Positions 12,345-25,082 of a DNA stretch of 64,000 nt are shown here, piece after piece. Origin of the DNA: Scolanthus callimorphus (lineage: Eukaryota; Cnidaria; Anthozoa; Actiniaria; Edwardsiidae). Each line of letters starts with the position of its first letter. Position 1 is the stretch's first letter. The notes beneath the pieces were generated by a model. The model saw only the letters and a list, made by a program, of their open reading frames with translations. It searched no databases and was not told the DNA's origin. Both the position numbers and the translations under genes were made by a program. Location of the stretch: positions 9,216,501 to 9,280,500 of the forward strand of contig CM066916.1 of the NCBI GenBank assembly GCA_033964015.1. Reading direction: 5' to 3'.

Positions 12345-13040
12345 GGATTAACAAAGATTACACCACGACATTTTCTAAAATGACCAACATCGTTAGCTTC
12401 CTCAAAATGTGGCTTAGAAGGTATCTGTTATCAATCGCCTTTATGAAGGTTTCACCTTTTAGAGGTCAACGTTTTTCTGCTGGCGCTTTATCCGTCTAGG
12501 AGATCATTACCCGGGAGTGCTGACTTGCTATTTACATTTTTCCTTCATCGTGCTATTTATAGATTCCCATTAATCCCACTAAAATCCTGTCTATTTATAA
12601 CCGAGGGATAGTTTCAACTCAAAAATGGTGTATCGTTGATAAAGCTGAACATATTGTGCAACTTTTCGTTTTCACTCTTGGTTAACATCCAAGTGCGATT
12701 TGTTGGAAATAAGAGGAAGTTTGATAAATATAATACAATTGCGACTGTCTGAAAGTGGACCATAAATACTTTGTTAATGGACTCCTACCCCGTAAGGTAT
12801 GGTGAATACTGGGAACCCTGTGGTGTGGACGGACGTGCAAACGGTAACAAGGAACAACAGTGTTGTTTGGTTACCAAAGTGCAATCAAATAAAAATCAGT
12901 TTTGAAAATACCTTACTTTATTTTTCAGCGGTCTCCGGTATCCATCAAATCCTACGATCCGGACTCCTTGTCCGGATGAATCGCGCGCGCGCTAATTTCT
13001 GTGAAGTTTTATGCTGTTTCAGTGAAAGCAAAAAAATAAA
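12345..13040. other. No supported gene
   Basis: Holds an ATG-initiated 118-codon plus frame (12799-13155), but its last third runs into the family B element and it has no splice or motif support. Confidence 0.45.
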
Positions 13041-13167
13041 TATATTATTTACCGGCTTAGGGTCGGTCCAGATCGTGAAATACCGTCACCTCGGCCTTGA
13101 AAATACTGACCTCGACCTCCGGTCACGGTATTTCACGATCCGGACCAGCCAGTAAATAACATATATA
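13041..13167. mobile_element. Near-palindromic TIR element, family B copy 1
   Basis: About 127 bp, nearly all inverted repeat: the left end TATTATTTACCGGC and GTCGGTCCAGATCGTGAAAT are mirrored by ATTTCACGATCCGGACCAGC and GTAAATAACATATA. A second copy with the same ends lies at 44485-44650. The arms would fold into a long hairpin. MITE-like and non-coding. Confidence 0.8.
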
Positions 13168-16065
13168 ACCCCGTTGAAACCAGCACTTCCAGCGGGTGTT
13201 ATTGCGTTCCCGGAAGGAAACATATCCTAATCCGGCGTGTAACGTTGAGAGTTTCTGTCTCGTTTGCATGCCTTTGCTAGACGAGCGGTCATACAGGTTT
13301 TAACCGGTTTGCCGTGACTTGTCAATGTAAGCTGAAAACAGTGCATCCCATGGGAAACGCGCCTCCCTAATAATCCATGATCATTTCTAGTTTACAGGCT
13401 TATTCATGAGAGAGGAAGGTGAAGACTTATTACAAATAGATCTTACAAGATACGTCTGAGATAACATTGATCTCGTGTCGTTCCCGTGAGGTTGAATGAC
13501 ATGGAAGTTCATCAAATATGAGGAATGTTTTGTTTTTGTGTAATGTCTACGGATATTCTCCGGATTGTAATGAGATTCCTAGCGGCTGTTAAAAAACGTT
13601 TGTCTTTCTATTACAATATACTTGAATGCCAGGCAGGGTTGCTAGGGATTGCTCTACCCTTCTACTATAATTAAAACTTATTATTTGTCATCTGATTTCT
13701 ACGTTGGCCCTGATCACTCTTGAAACGTGAAACAAATCGAATTTGTTTAATTTTGTTCATGGCTTTGTGTTTTTAAAATAGCTCTCCTCCACCTCAGTCT
13801 TAATGAAGTCACTTGGAATGAAATGAATCGTACCCTTTTGCATAGGCCTAGCACCCCTGACCTTTTAATATGGGAGTCCCCCCTCTCTGGAGCAGATCCC
13901 AGTAAAGGCCCGTTTACACTTCAATTTTGTCGCGCGAGTCGGCGATTTTTCTCGCACGTACGCGTCAACTCAAAGTCACCACGTAAACTAGGTGCAACTC
14001 TGTGCGATCTGCCGCGATTTTTGTCGCGTGATGTCGCGGAGATTTCAAACATGTTCGAAACTCTTTGCACCTTCATGGGAATTGAAGAAAAGAGAGCACA
14101 GAAATCGCACCGGGTTTGCCTCTCGTTTATACAAGAGAGTTGGAATATCAACTCGCGCGAGAAAAATCGCCACGAAACTATTCGTCACTATTCGTTCACA
14201 AGTTCTTTAATATCAAGAAAGATAGTATCGAACTTATGTTCCCCAAAAGGGCAAATCGCAGAAACTCAGGCTTTGACATTACGTCTATTAAGTCTTCAAT
14301 TAAAATATTTCACTGTGGAACTATTCAACTTGACTTATTGATAGTCGCGAAATATAAATATATTATTACTTTTATCTTAGATTTTAATATGATATCCCAA
14401 CCACAATTTTAGTGCAAACGATTACTCGCGTTATTTTATATGGTTATTGACACCTTCCCCTCCCTGCAGCCAAAAAAGAAGATATAGTTTACCAGCATTA
14501 GGTGTTATACATAGCGTTCATGGACGGCGGAAGGCGCTAATTAAAGCAGATAACAGTTAATAAAGTTTAAAGTTTAAAAATACGAAATGGAATCACTATA
14601 TCCACTACTGCATGGAGAAATATCGTAAAACTATAGCAAAACGCACCCCATTAACAAACCTTCATGCATTTAAAATAGTACTAGCGAAATCTCCTCTATC
14701 CATACAAAAGCATTGTTACGAAACTGTAGGTTTGCCGTTCGATATGCATTCCGTATGGCACGTTTCACATAGTTTTATCTTAATATAAAAGTACATTACA
14801 GCATACGACAGAGGTGTAACTAGTGGAACTGAAGAATGTGAGGCAGCTAGTCACGTATCAAACTTAAAAGATTTCCATTGTTTGGAATTAAGAATCGATG
14901 TATATTGAAAAAAGAGCGTTTATACACTGAAGATTGAATGAAAGCAAAATTGAATGAAAGGTAAAAAGGGGGAAAGGGAGTTACCTTAAACACCTCAACT
15001 GACGATGGATGCGAAGTGAATTGAGGATTGAAAATAATTTAAAGTAAAGAAGCCGCCAATTTAAATATAACCTTTTCTAGACCACAAACATCAACAAGAA
15101 AATTGAATTATATAAGTCAGATCCTATAATATAATGGGTCACAAAAAGAACTAATAATCTCATATATTCCATTTTTTAGCGGAAGTGAAATCAAATTCCA
15201 TTCAAACTACGTTTCTTTGTTGCACAAAGTTTCATTGGTAAAACGTAAACATCTGCCCGAGACTGCAATGAAACCAACAAAAAAAAGATCATTCAACTTT
15301 TATTAAAATCTAAGAATCTGGTTCACCCAGAAATGTTGGCGCCAATAAGACAAAATAAAATTCAAATCAGACATCACTTCCGCAACGACGGCTACATTAT
15401 TACAGAAAATTAATCCGTTTCCTTGTGGGGGGCGAGTGTTTTATGATCAGTGATGCAAGCCTAGTCGTTAACATAACTTTGATTGAAGAACGTTATACTC
15501 AAAGGCGCCAAGTAAAAGGATTCAATGGTTGAATAAAAATGCAATGAGCATCCTTGCAAATTTAGTCGTATTTCTAAATACCTGAATACCTATCCGTCTC
15601 CAGACGTGGAACCAATGTGATTATTAGGCCACACGCCACACACAACATTTCAAACCTGGTTCAGTGGCCAGCTTTTTATAAAACGTCCATGTGCTAATTG
15701 AATTATCAAGAGTTCGTGTAACCTGAACTGCATCTATATTTTTAGTGGTTGTTTGACAACAAACCCCGAGGTTCCATGGATCCCCTTATGCCCATCAACA
15801 TCCCTGGATCCCTCGTATGAATTTTTACGTTGGTAAGACACGGACCGAATTGTTATTGGATGTTAGAGAAAATTGTTGAAATTCATGTTAGAGAAAAGCA
15901 AAATTGTTATCATTAAGACACAGTTTTGATGCTTGATAAAAGGGAATCTATTTTTTCAACTCAATCAATTGATGCCGTGTACATATGAAAAATAATATTC
16001 CAATAACATGTTCCAATTGTATCTATTCGACCTTTGCATGGACATTACTAGCCAATTCTTGGACA
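13168..16065. other. Repeat-derived and empty sequence
   Basis: The longest open frame of the window (172 codons, 13823-14341, plus) crosses a repetitive block rich in GTCGCGCGAG and GCGATTTTTCTCG, in which three frames are open at once. This points to repeat composition rather than a gene. The remainder to 16065 is AT-rich with no supported feature. Confidence 0.5.
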
Positions 16066-16465
16066 AGTTAATCATAAGTTAAAATGATACAGAAACAGAA
16101 AAAGTGACAAGGAAATAAGTATTATTTTGGACAGTATAAGATGCATCAGTTAGAAGTTTTATCAATAATATCAGCCCCGATGATCACTTAAACGTGACAG
16201 AACCTTCAGGGCAAAGGCGTGAGTTATTTCTGTTTATTTTAGGGAGTGTTACTTCTTGTATTTCATCGCTGAAGTGAGACTTCATTTGATAGATATCATC
16301 AGTTTAGAGCGGGATCATTTACATATAAATGTGATATTTTGATATCTAACACAATCTATTGTACTCTGAAACCTCTTCCAAATTATTAATTCGAAGAACC
16401 CGCTGCTAGAGCTTATTCCCTTGTCACTTTTTATGTTTTTGTATCATTTTAACTTATGATTAACT
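16066..16465. mobile_element. TIR element with about 50-bp arms
   Basis: AGTTAATCATAAGTTAAAAT and the following 30 bp (16066-16119) are mirrored at 16412-16465 with only a few mismatches (right end ATTTTAACTTATGATTAACT). The interior of about 290 bp is non-coding. No convincing target duplication was seen. Confidence 0.7.
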
Positions 16466-18106
16466 ACATAGTAATTCGTTCAGAAGTTACATTATAGCTG
16501 TTCTAACTTCCTACTTTATTTTGCGGCACGACCACTTTTGTACTTCCATATATTTTGAACAGTTATTAGATTGTTGCTTCCAACTGTGGCCCCTCCAGCA
16601 AGACGGAATCCCAAGTGTCGTATAGGATTCCCTTTCAAACAATATTCGATAAAACACTGAAAGAGATTATACACTCAAACTCATTCATGAAACTTATCAT
16701 CGGCCTATCATGGGTGGAAGATCTACCTTCCTTAAGGCTAAATACAATTTTAATAAACTCTGCTTGGAACTTCGATCTGATACTGATGAAAAGTACCAGA
16801 CCTCCTTAGAGCTATATTTCGTATCGCTAAGGACTCTCTTTTCTTACAGGGAATAAGTACTGGTCATTTAATATGCATCGAAATTGGACGAAAAAAAATG
16901 ACGTTGAAATGAATCTTGTGAGAAGAAATTGATAATAATGATGTAACCATCTCACTTAGTAACTACATCAAAAGAACAACAATCGATTTGTTTTTATTAA
17001 AAAAGAAACACATTGTATGCTTGAAAAATATGCCAAAAAGAATTCATTAGAGGAAACGTGTACATTTCAGAACAAAAATGCATGTTTACAAACACGGTAC
17101 AGTCAGGTAATGAAACTAAAACAAAAACTTCATCTAAGAAAAAGTCTCGTGACTTCATATCAACAAATCCAGAAATCCAGATACACAAATTGTTATAAAA
17201 TTTCCCATGAACAATGATTTGTTTATCCACCCATTTCGATGCAATCTTGTCGAAAGCTTCTCGTACAAAATTAAGGACTCGCGCATCACAAGTTGTAAGA
17301 TAAACGTTTGCTTTGGTCAGAAGTGCATTTTACTCAAGGAAATTGTTTTCACGTACGGTGCAATAATAATGAATGAATTTCTACACGAATGGTGCCGTAC
17401 TTACCACTTGTAGCCGTATAGTACGTAATTGTTATACTCCGCAATAAAGGATTCTTGCAGAATCTTCTAACCATGAACGAGCGCATACGAAATAATAAAC
17501 GACAAGCGCACAACCTCTGCTTTATGTAGCAATCTCCCTCAGGCAACATTAAAATTAATAGGTCAATTAACGTTCATGAACTGTAAACTATATAGGTGTA
17601 TAATTTCACTCATACAAGGCGGAAGAGATGAAGTGCATGTTGTCTTGAAAATATTAGAGCGGGTCTTTAGCGAACAATTAAGTAATATGGCGGCTTTGAC
17701 AATAACGGGTTTTCAACAGGAGATTATCGAAGCAATAAAGATATGATCTAGAATACCAGTTGGTATGATTTCTAGGAGAAATTTTACGGAGAAAAAGCTG
17801 TGGAGGTGTAATTATAAATCTTTCAGGGCCTAAAAACGGTATAACCTTAATTAACAGATCAATCATACTAGCGGCCGGATTGCACTAATCACACTTTGTA
17901 ATATTGTGCACTGCCTAAAAGTACAGCACCCATAATTATTAGTATTGAATAAAATTGTTCTAGACGTCTATTATTATGGACTCACCAATTATTTTCTTTT
18001 ATCATCAGTCAATTAAAAAAACATTGTCAAGAAAGATGTTGGATGATAACCTGGAACAGCCTTCTTCCATCAATTTGTATTGTGCGATGTGCCGGCCTGT
18101 TTGACG
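16466..18106. other. No supported gene
   Basis: Two AT-rich open frames (17017-17217, 17207-17413) overlap in different frames without splice signals; they may be chance. Confidence 0.45.
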
Positions 18107-18474
18107 TACACTCTTTTTTTTTTATAAGAACGTCTAATTTTCAGTTGACGCTGGGCCGTTCTTATTTTTGGAGCAGTTTGAGGCTGGAAATGTTCTAACG
18201 GATGTTCTTACATTTCAGACACGTCAGAGGCTGAAATATGATAGATCTTATAGAAGGATACATACCAATGAAGTATTTAAGAGTTTATAAATTACACTAT
18301 TGAAGGTCGTTATTATTAACACATTTGGTTCTGGATTTAGAACGCATCACTGAAAATAAATCTATTTTGCCTGTATCTGAGGCTCAGGCATGTTCTTAGC
18401 ATGTTCTTAAAATTTGGGTAAATTTCAGGCTGAACGTTCTTATAAAAAAGGTTCTTATAAAAAAAAAGAGTGTA
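18107..18474. mobile_element. TIR element with GTTCTTA motifs
   Basis: The left end TACACTCTTTTTTTTTTATA (18107 on) is mirrored by AAAAAAAAAGAGTGTA (ends 18474). The flanking TA on both sides would fit a TA target. GTTCTTA/TAAGAAC recurs at least seven times inside. 368 bp, non-coding. Confidence 0.75.
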
Positions 18475-20171
18475 CACATATTTTGTAGGAATGTTACGAC
18501 TCCCGATGGCATAAATAATAGTGTTTTCTATTAGCAATGGTTTTAAAATACTCATAATCGAAGTAGATCATAAAGTATCAATATTTTGGGTATCCTTATT
18601 ATAAAAAAAAATTATAAAATTAAAGTGTGTCATTGGAAGAGCAAGCAATCCACACTTTCGGTCTGCCCTTGTATGAAGCTCTGCTCATGAGTACGAAGCT
18701 CCGCTCCTGTGCGCACCATTCAAGAGCTCCGCTTCTATGGCTTTATTATCAAAAGGACACATCCGCAACGGCCGGAGGGAACGCGGCACAAGAAAGAGTA
18801 AAATCAATCATAAATGAAAAATAAAAGCAGTTTTTCAGCCTGGTTTTTGTGAAAACTTTAGCTTTGTAAGAAACATCCGTTTTTGAAGGGGTCGGGAAAA
18901 TGTAGAATCATTGTATTGAAGATTCTTTTGTTGGAATTCATTACCCTGCCAAAATATGAAAAACGCCTCCAGGCTTTTATACAGAAGTCACATTTGAAAA
19001 CTTCCGCGGTTGAAGTAGAAATGCATTTAACGTCCTTAAATCCTTTCTCCTTGTTGAACGTATTGTAACATTGTCAACGGTAAAAATAAATACAGGGCAA
19101 TATATTGAAGTGTGCATGTAAACGAAAAGATAGAAACGCCTTTCTAGATAACTGAAGAAAAGCTTGTTCTTGATTTCGTTGATTATGAAGGCACCCATAT
19201 ACCTCAGCCTAAGATTGCTCAGATATATACAATGAATATATACAAAAAACATTGTAACCCAAGAAATATATGTATCTTTTCTTTTCTTGTCAAATTTGAC
19301 AGGAAATTTTATAGACATGAGTGTTCTTCTGGGAAATATGTAATTCGTACATCTCATACGAAACTACATCCGGGACCTGAGTGGCGTTTTCCATATCTTG
19401 GTAAAAAGGATATCGGTAAAAATAAAGCCGCTTGGAGATTGATTTTGCATCTTTTTTTTTGTGAAACCTTCAATTTATGTGAACATGTTTATGCCACACG
19501 AAGTTTAAATTTTTCTCTGCTTAATGAAAATAAGATACTGCTGTTTCCAGTTATGGGTTAATATAGGGAACGTGATCTTTAAGGAAAACACATTATAATC
19601 ATCTAAACAAAAACCCTGTATCATTTTCTATTTACATTTCTTTTATCTGTTAGCTTGTATAAAGCGCAATAAATAGAATTGTGTTTGTTATTCGTTAGGT
19701 GGAATACGCATTAAAGAAATTACCCGAGTACTTGGGCCAGCCGTGATAATGTAACGCTCGTGATAAACAGAGCCACAAATTAGAGGTTTTAGAAAGTCTT
19801 TCAATCACTATCAAGTGGTCAAAAATTTATTACCAATGCATTAGACGTTTTATAAAGTACGGTATAATGGAACTACGTTTAGAAGAAGGAACTTTCAGTC
19901 GTTGGAATGTCATTATGGTTCCATTTTTTATTGCAATTATAAGGTTTTGGTAATAAGCGGAAAGATATAAGACAGATTTCTTAAGAACTTCAAGCAATTT
20001 TGCCTGAAAGGGGCAAACAATCTTGTTACTCGAAATAAGTTGTTGCTTTGAATTTAGTCTCATTTCAAAGGTCTTCATGGTAGTGTTCGTGTATTATCGC
20101 GCCGGTAAAAAAATTTCAGGAAGCTGAAAAAAAAAACTTTTGTTTTTACAGATAGACGTATTTTTCAACGC
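18475..20171. other. No supported gene
   Basis: Near 18676-18740 GAAGCTCYGCTC-like motifs recur three times. An ATG frame of 109 codons (19232-19561, plus) contains a 55-bp segment also found near 44130 (see findings). Nothing else is supportable. Confidence 0.45.
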
Positions 20172-20507
20172 TTATTTCTGTGGCGGCGCGAACCCAGTCC
20201 TCTGCCTTTTGTGATATTTCGAAATGTGGACCACAAATCTACAAATTAGGATAGAAATCATTGAGTAACAGTATTTTTGGCCAAATGTTGCTCGAAGTTG
20301 TAAAATAACCTGTCTTAATAACCTTATAATGTCATTGACTTCAGAAATATATCGATAATCTCTCTGGTCCATATAGAAATTGCTTTCGCTGTATCCAAAA
20401 GATCGACATGGAAAAAAAGTAGGTAGTATGTCCATTTCTCGAAATATCGTTATATCCTTAAATAAAATTTCAAAAAATTCAGCATAACTATTGTTTGGAA
20501 AGGCCAA
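20172..20507 (-). CDS. Doubtful 111-codon ORF
   Basis: Open from TTG, with an internal ATG at about codon 24, ending in TAA at 20172. The length is unusual for this AT-rich DNA and the middle part (YMDQRDYRYISEVNDIIRLL) is protein-like. No acceptor, donor or family was recognised. Confidence 0.2.
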   Translation of the reverse strand: MAFPNNSYAEFFEILFKDITIFREMDILPTFFPCRSFGYSESNFYMDQRDYRYISEVNDIIRLLRQVILQLRATFGQKYCYSMISILICRFVVHISKYHKRQRTGFAPPQK

Positions 20508-20708
20508 TGAGTTTTAGCAATAAATTGTTACCTATTCTCGGACACACTCAGTGAGTCAACCCGCGAAGATTGCGACGACTTCGTTAATTGATTAGTTTCC
20601 AGAAATTGATATTTGCAACTATAGTCAAGTGGACTAATAGAGAGTCTGGGCTTTATAACTTAGGCCTACGACAAACGCCGTGCGTGAGTCGCGCCGTACC
20701 AAACCAAA

Positions 20709-20878
20709 ATGATACAATACAAAGTTTTTGATTTTAAAAAGAGTTATAAAGCAGAGTGCTTGGAAAAAACGAAAAGTTCGACAGCTGAAGTTCGTCTGAT
20801 GTTCGCAGTTCAACTGCAAGTTGCACTGGGCCATACAGAATTTACAAATAGTCGATCGGCCATCTTGGAGACGTTACA
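20709..20878 (+). CDS. Possible first exon
   Basis: An ATG in good context (ACCAAAATGATA) begins a frame of about 56 codons that runs to a TTACAG/GTAACT donor at 20878. The stretch STAEVRLMFAVQLQVALGHT is coding-like. No partner exon could be identified, and the opposite strand is also open. Confidence 0.25.
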
Positions 20879-20950
20879 GGTAACTTTGTTGTCGCAACAG
20901 ATGTAGCTCGTTATCCAGTTGAGCATTACAAGAAGCATCAAATGCTGTCA

Positions 20951-21005
20951 CAACTTTGCTGCCTTGTTTGTTTTAAGTAAGCAAACAAACAAGGCAACAA
21001 AGTTG
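20951..21005. repeat. Stem-loop with 23-bp arms
   Basis: Arms at 20951-20973 and 20983-21005 pair with one mismatch around a 9-nt loop (TAAGTAAGC). The arm core is GCCTTGTTTGTTT / AAACAAACAAGGC. Confidence 0.75.
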
Positions 21006-21281
21006 CAAAGTTGCCAGCTGACCAAACTCTTGTTCTCTGCCTCCTATTTCTCTCGTGCAAGGTAACAATAATATATTGAGCGTACTAAGATGTCTGAGGG
21101 AGATCGGAAACTATTTTCAGGGAATCACGCATGCGCACGAACTGGTGCCGGCTACTATTGCTTTGTTTAACATAATGCCTTGTGGATACCACGTGATGCA
21201 CAATGGCATCTATCTTAAGTTTGGACTTTCCTTGCACGATATATCGACAACATTGGCCCGTTTTAAACGCCAGCTCATTTT

Positions 21282-21484
21282 CAATGACGGATCCAGGAAT
21301 TCAAAAGGGAGGTTCATTCTTCTTCAAGCCTAAGACTGATACGGGCAATGGACTGGACTGGGACTGTAATATGTGCAAAGCTCGGCTTTGTGCTAATGTA
21401 TGTTGTATCAAATGAAATCCCGGTTGTTCTGATTCTCAAGGGGGGTTCCATGGAACTCTTGGAACCTCTTGATCCGCCACTGTT
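21282..21484. mobile_element. Possible hAT-like non-autonomous element
   Basis: The left end CAATGACGGATCCAGG and the right end GATCCGCCACTG (inverted: CAGTGGCGGATC) fit the CAGNGNCGGATC termini common in hAT elements. Flanks share only TTTT, so no clean 8-bp duplication is present. About 203 bp. A 116-codon ATG frame (21348-21698) overlaps it. Confidence 0.45.
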
Positions 21485-22086
21485 TTCAGTGTCGCACCGA
21501 ACCAAATACAATCTGTCTCGAGGCGGAAGCAGGGCAGCGCAGGTACTGCCACAGTCGAGACCCTCGCGTCGAGCCTGGAGTTTGGTGTCAGATGTTGGTA
21601 TAGTCGCACTTATTGAAAATAATTTGGTTCGTCACGACGCCGACGATGGCACGGCGTCTATAACAGGCTGCATAAATATATTTCGTCCTTATCGGTAATC
21701 TCAATTAAGATAGGCCTGATTTATCTATGTAGAACTTCATTGTCAGAAAGATTAAACCCTAACCAAGACCAAAGTGGGACTAAAGCTTTGACAGGGATAG
21801 TGTGCGCCAGTAGAACACGCAAGAGTAAGTTAGCGAGTCGATCCAAATAGCTAACACTAAGTCATATCGCTACATACTTTGGAGACATTGCTGACAAGCA
21901 TTGAAGTTAAAGGATTTGATCCAACTAACGCAAACACTGCAACACAAATGTGCGCTTCCCACAAAAATTCAAATCACAACAAATTCTTTTATAGCTGTTG
22001 TAACACTTTAGGTGTTTTTTTGTCCCGCCACTAAATATAGTGGACGGCTAAGTGCACAAGCTTCGTTCGTCGCAGAGTTGATTGAA

Positions 22087-22286
22087 ATCGGAAGCCAAGA
22101 GAGTGCAAGGGGTAAAACAGGGGAAGGACTTGATTGGTCCAGCCAGTTTGATTGCCTTGCCGTATCTCATGGTTGAAGGTCGGTCGTGATCGGAAGCCAA
22201 GAGAGTGCAAGGGGAAAACAGAGGAAGGACTTGATTGGTTCAGCCAGTTTGATTGCCTTGCCTTATCTCATGGTTGAGGGTCGTGA
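22087..22286. repeat. Two-copy tandem duplication, about 102-bp unit
   Basis: Copies at 22087-22188 and 22189-22286 both open ATCGGAAGCCAAGAGAGTGC and differ by a few substitutions and small indels. The duplication is recent relative to surrounding sequence. Confidence 0.9.
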
Positions 22287-22459
22287 TCTATGGCGCCGCA
22301 CATATACTCCTCCAAGTCTACATGCCGCGTGTTTGACAGCGGGACAGAAAATTAAAACAAATCCCAAAAGCTGGGTTCGATGTCTCGGAAATCTCGAAAC
22401 AACGAACTCGGCTGTAATATCTGCAGCAGCTATAACTTGTCGCATCCTACACAAAGAAC

Positions 22460-23021
22460 TTCTGCAGAAACCCATTCATGGTGGGAAAATGGATTTATTT
22501 TCGGCATTTACGAGAGTGTTGTTTTAACCTTTTGTTCTCTCCGGTCACGTGACCTTTTGGATCTCTTATTATTCGTTTCTTGGCGTCTCGTTGTCTCTTG
22601 ACGCCAACCAGCAAACCTCACAATTCAATCTCTTTCGAGGGGTTATTTTCGCCTTTGTTAGTGATACTTAATGTATGGTTATTATTCTGTAGCTATAGAC
22701 AAATAATATTCATTGTAACAGGTAACAACAGCAACAACAACAACAAATCTGGACTGTTATATCATTTTATTAACCTGCATTGTTGTAAAGTTTCTAATAA
22801 ATTCGCTCTTTGCTGGCTGGCCTTCCTCCACATTGTTGTCACTGTTTTCTCGTTTTGTGTAGAAAATAAATGTTTTCTATTCGGCTGAGCGCAGCGAAAG
22901 AGAACAGAAGGTGCTTTTTCCAAAGTATGGGAAGTTTTCGTACTATCCATGGCTATCGGGAAAAACCCTTCCGTACTTCTACAATGGAAAAAACCTTTCC
23001 CATGAATGGGTTTCTGCAGAA
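22460..23021. repeat. Widely spaced inverted repeat
   Basis: A perfect 21-bp arm (core CTGCAGAAACCCATTCATG) at 22460-22480 is mirrored at 23001-23021, about 520 bp apart. It may mark the ends of a TIR element or two opposed insertions; outer similarity is weak. Confidence 0.55.
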
Positions 23022-23095
23022 ATTCCCTGTGCAACATTGCACTAGTGAACATATTTGTTTGTGCAGCATCAGCTCCGCATTGTGTTCTGTTTAAT

Positions 23096-23096
23096 A

Positions 23097-23132
<36 letters not shown>
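23096..23132. repeat. (AAT)n microsatellite
   Basis: About 12 uninterrupted AAT/ATA triplets. Confidence 0.95.
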
Positions 23133-23134
<2 letters not shown>

Positions 23135-24828
23135 TTTACCAGAATTGTTTTTCACGTAGCGGGGCAATGGAGCATATTTTGTAGTAGCAGCTACGCATTG
23201 TACTGTTCGCAAGAAACGTTTTATCTTAGAATTCCATCTAAAAGTGTGGGTGCAATGGGAGTATATATTCGTGCAGTTACTATGATTTAATGTCCTTTTG
23301 GAAGTTACTTGCATGGAAACAGAACTTAGTTTCCAAAAATTCCAGAATTGTAGAGAACTTAGTCTCAGCCAAACAAATGGCCGTCTTTTTGAAAAAATTG
23401 CTCGCGCAGTCATTGGAAGGTTTCCTCACTAAAACGTACTAGCTGCTCGTTATCACAAAAACAGAAGTACGTCTCGTAAAACAATCAGGGGGCTCAAACT
23501 CCTCGCAAGTGCTCGTAAAAGACCATTTAATAGCCATGAATCAGTTGCGGAGTCGAAGTGCATTGAGCGACCAAATTATTTTGAAATTTCTAAATGAAAC
23601 TACATTTAATATCCACCAAATAATTCAAAATGCCCTCAACGGACATCATGTTGTTTGTACATAGGCCAACCTCTTGCTAAAAATACTAATTTCGTTTACT
23701 CCCCATAAGTTTATCAACAAGGCTAAACAAATTAAACAGCCACAAACAGTTAGCCTTTGTGGCCCTCAATTGGTTTTTACTCCTGCCGGGTCGGCAATGC
23801 GAAAAACCAGACGTGACAGACACAACTAAACAGAATTGATAACTAAAAAGCAAGTTGCGAAATTATCACTGTAAATTAAGACCTTTTGTAGGAATATGTC
23901 ATTTATGTCGCATTCGTGACTAGTGAGCCAACGAATAGGTTCATTAAAGCCTTTATCAACTAGACAACGATGCAGAAATCTTTGAATAAAAGATAAATCA
24001 TCAATGCGTCCGCGGCGGAAAGTCGGTATTACATATCAGCAACGACAACAAGCGGTGTAATCACGAAATCACACCGCAATTATCCAAGATAGATTGCCGC
24101 AAATTAAGAAATCGCACATGAAAGCCTTCTGCCAACAGTAAATTGCTTGCGACTTAGACAGTTCACTCCGAGCTTTTAGAACCACGAACTCCTTCCGACG
24201 CACTCAGCTAAAAGCAAAGCTCTTCTAGACGACTCTTAAGAAGTTCTGAGTTTTTGTAGTATATTGGATTAACTAAATGTTCTTGATATTTGCCGGAAAA
24301 AAGAATCACTTGAAATAACATTCATTCTTATATTATTCTTGCAGTTTATTGCGCATGCTCAGTTTAATTTCCAGGCAGTTTTTGATAATGTGATTTTCTC
24401 AGCTCCCTTTAGGTCAGGGTAAGAGACAATATTAATAACGTACAGTTAACCCTGTTCAATCTTTAATGACATTCTAGTTCATCTATTCATGAAGCCCGCT
24501 GCTAGATGGCACCTTAGTGAAACACTGAGCATAAAAGTTTTGCTGTTTTAGTTCCGACTGTTGGTTTAATTTCACGTAACCCAGGAGTTAATTATTAATC
24601 GGCAAAGAACACTCTCGAACGTCCCGCAGAGCGGGAATAGCTTAATAAAAATAGAGCAGAAACAATAAACATTGCTTGTTTTTATTCGGGTAAAGAAATT
24701 TAAACGAATGCGAGGTTGGAAGTAAAATATGAGGTTACGCGGACTGGAAGCAATAAAAGCAAAGGAGATGATTTTACGTTTAATTTTTCTGCTCGCATCA
24801 GTGAACATCCGCCAGAGAACCAGAAAAA
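23133..24828. other. No supported gene
   Basis: AT-rich; no splice-bounded frames or repeats recognised. Confidence 0.5.
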
Positions 24829-25082
24829 CTACTCTTAAAAATGAGCTTCAGCAAATCTTTGGAAAATCCATTTTTCTTGCGCACAAAATAAAAACAGAGG
24901 GAAGAGCAGGTAATTGAAGCAAAATCGAATGAAATGAGTTTACGACGCTTTTTGCGCTGATTCTTTTGCTCACTATTGGCAAGATTCTCTCAAATGAGCT
25001 TTATCAAATCTTTGGAAAATCCATTTTTCTTGCGCGCAAAGAAAAAGCTGATGGAAAAGCAGACAAAGTAACACAAGAGATT
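24729..25082 (+). repeat. Tandemly duplicated segment with conserved frame
   Basis: Segments 24830-24910 and 24978-25062 are diverged direct copies. In one frame both encode the same pattern, NEL(Q/Y)QIFGKSIFLA(H/R)K, then a charged tail. In copy 1 an ATG frame (24729-24917, 62 codons) includes it, and an internal ATG places a hydrophobic MILRLIFLLAS in front. Copy 2 is preceded by LFALILLLTIGKILS but has a TGA instead of a start. The pattern could be a duplicated exon for a small secreted peptide or a neutral duplication; function unknown. Confidence 0.4.

Noticed and set aside
13823..14341. 172-codon ORF, the longest in the window
   Set aside because: Overlapping frames on both strands are also open across the same repetitive GTCGCGCGAG-rich block; no splice signals or motifs.
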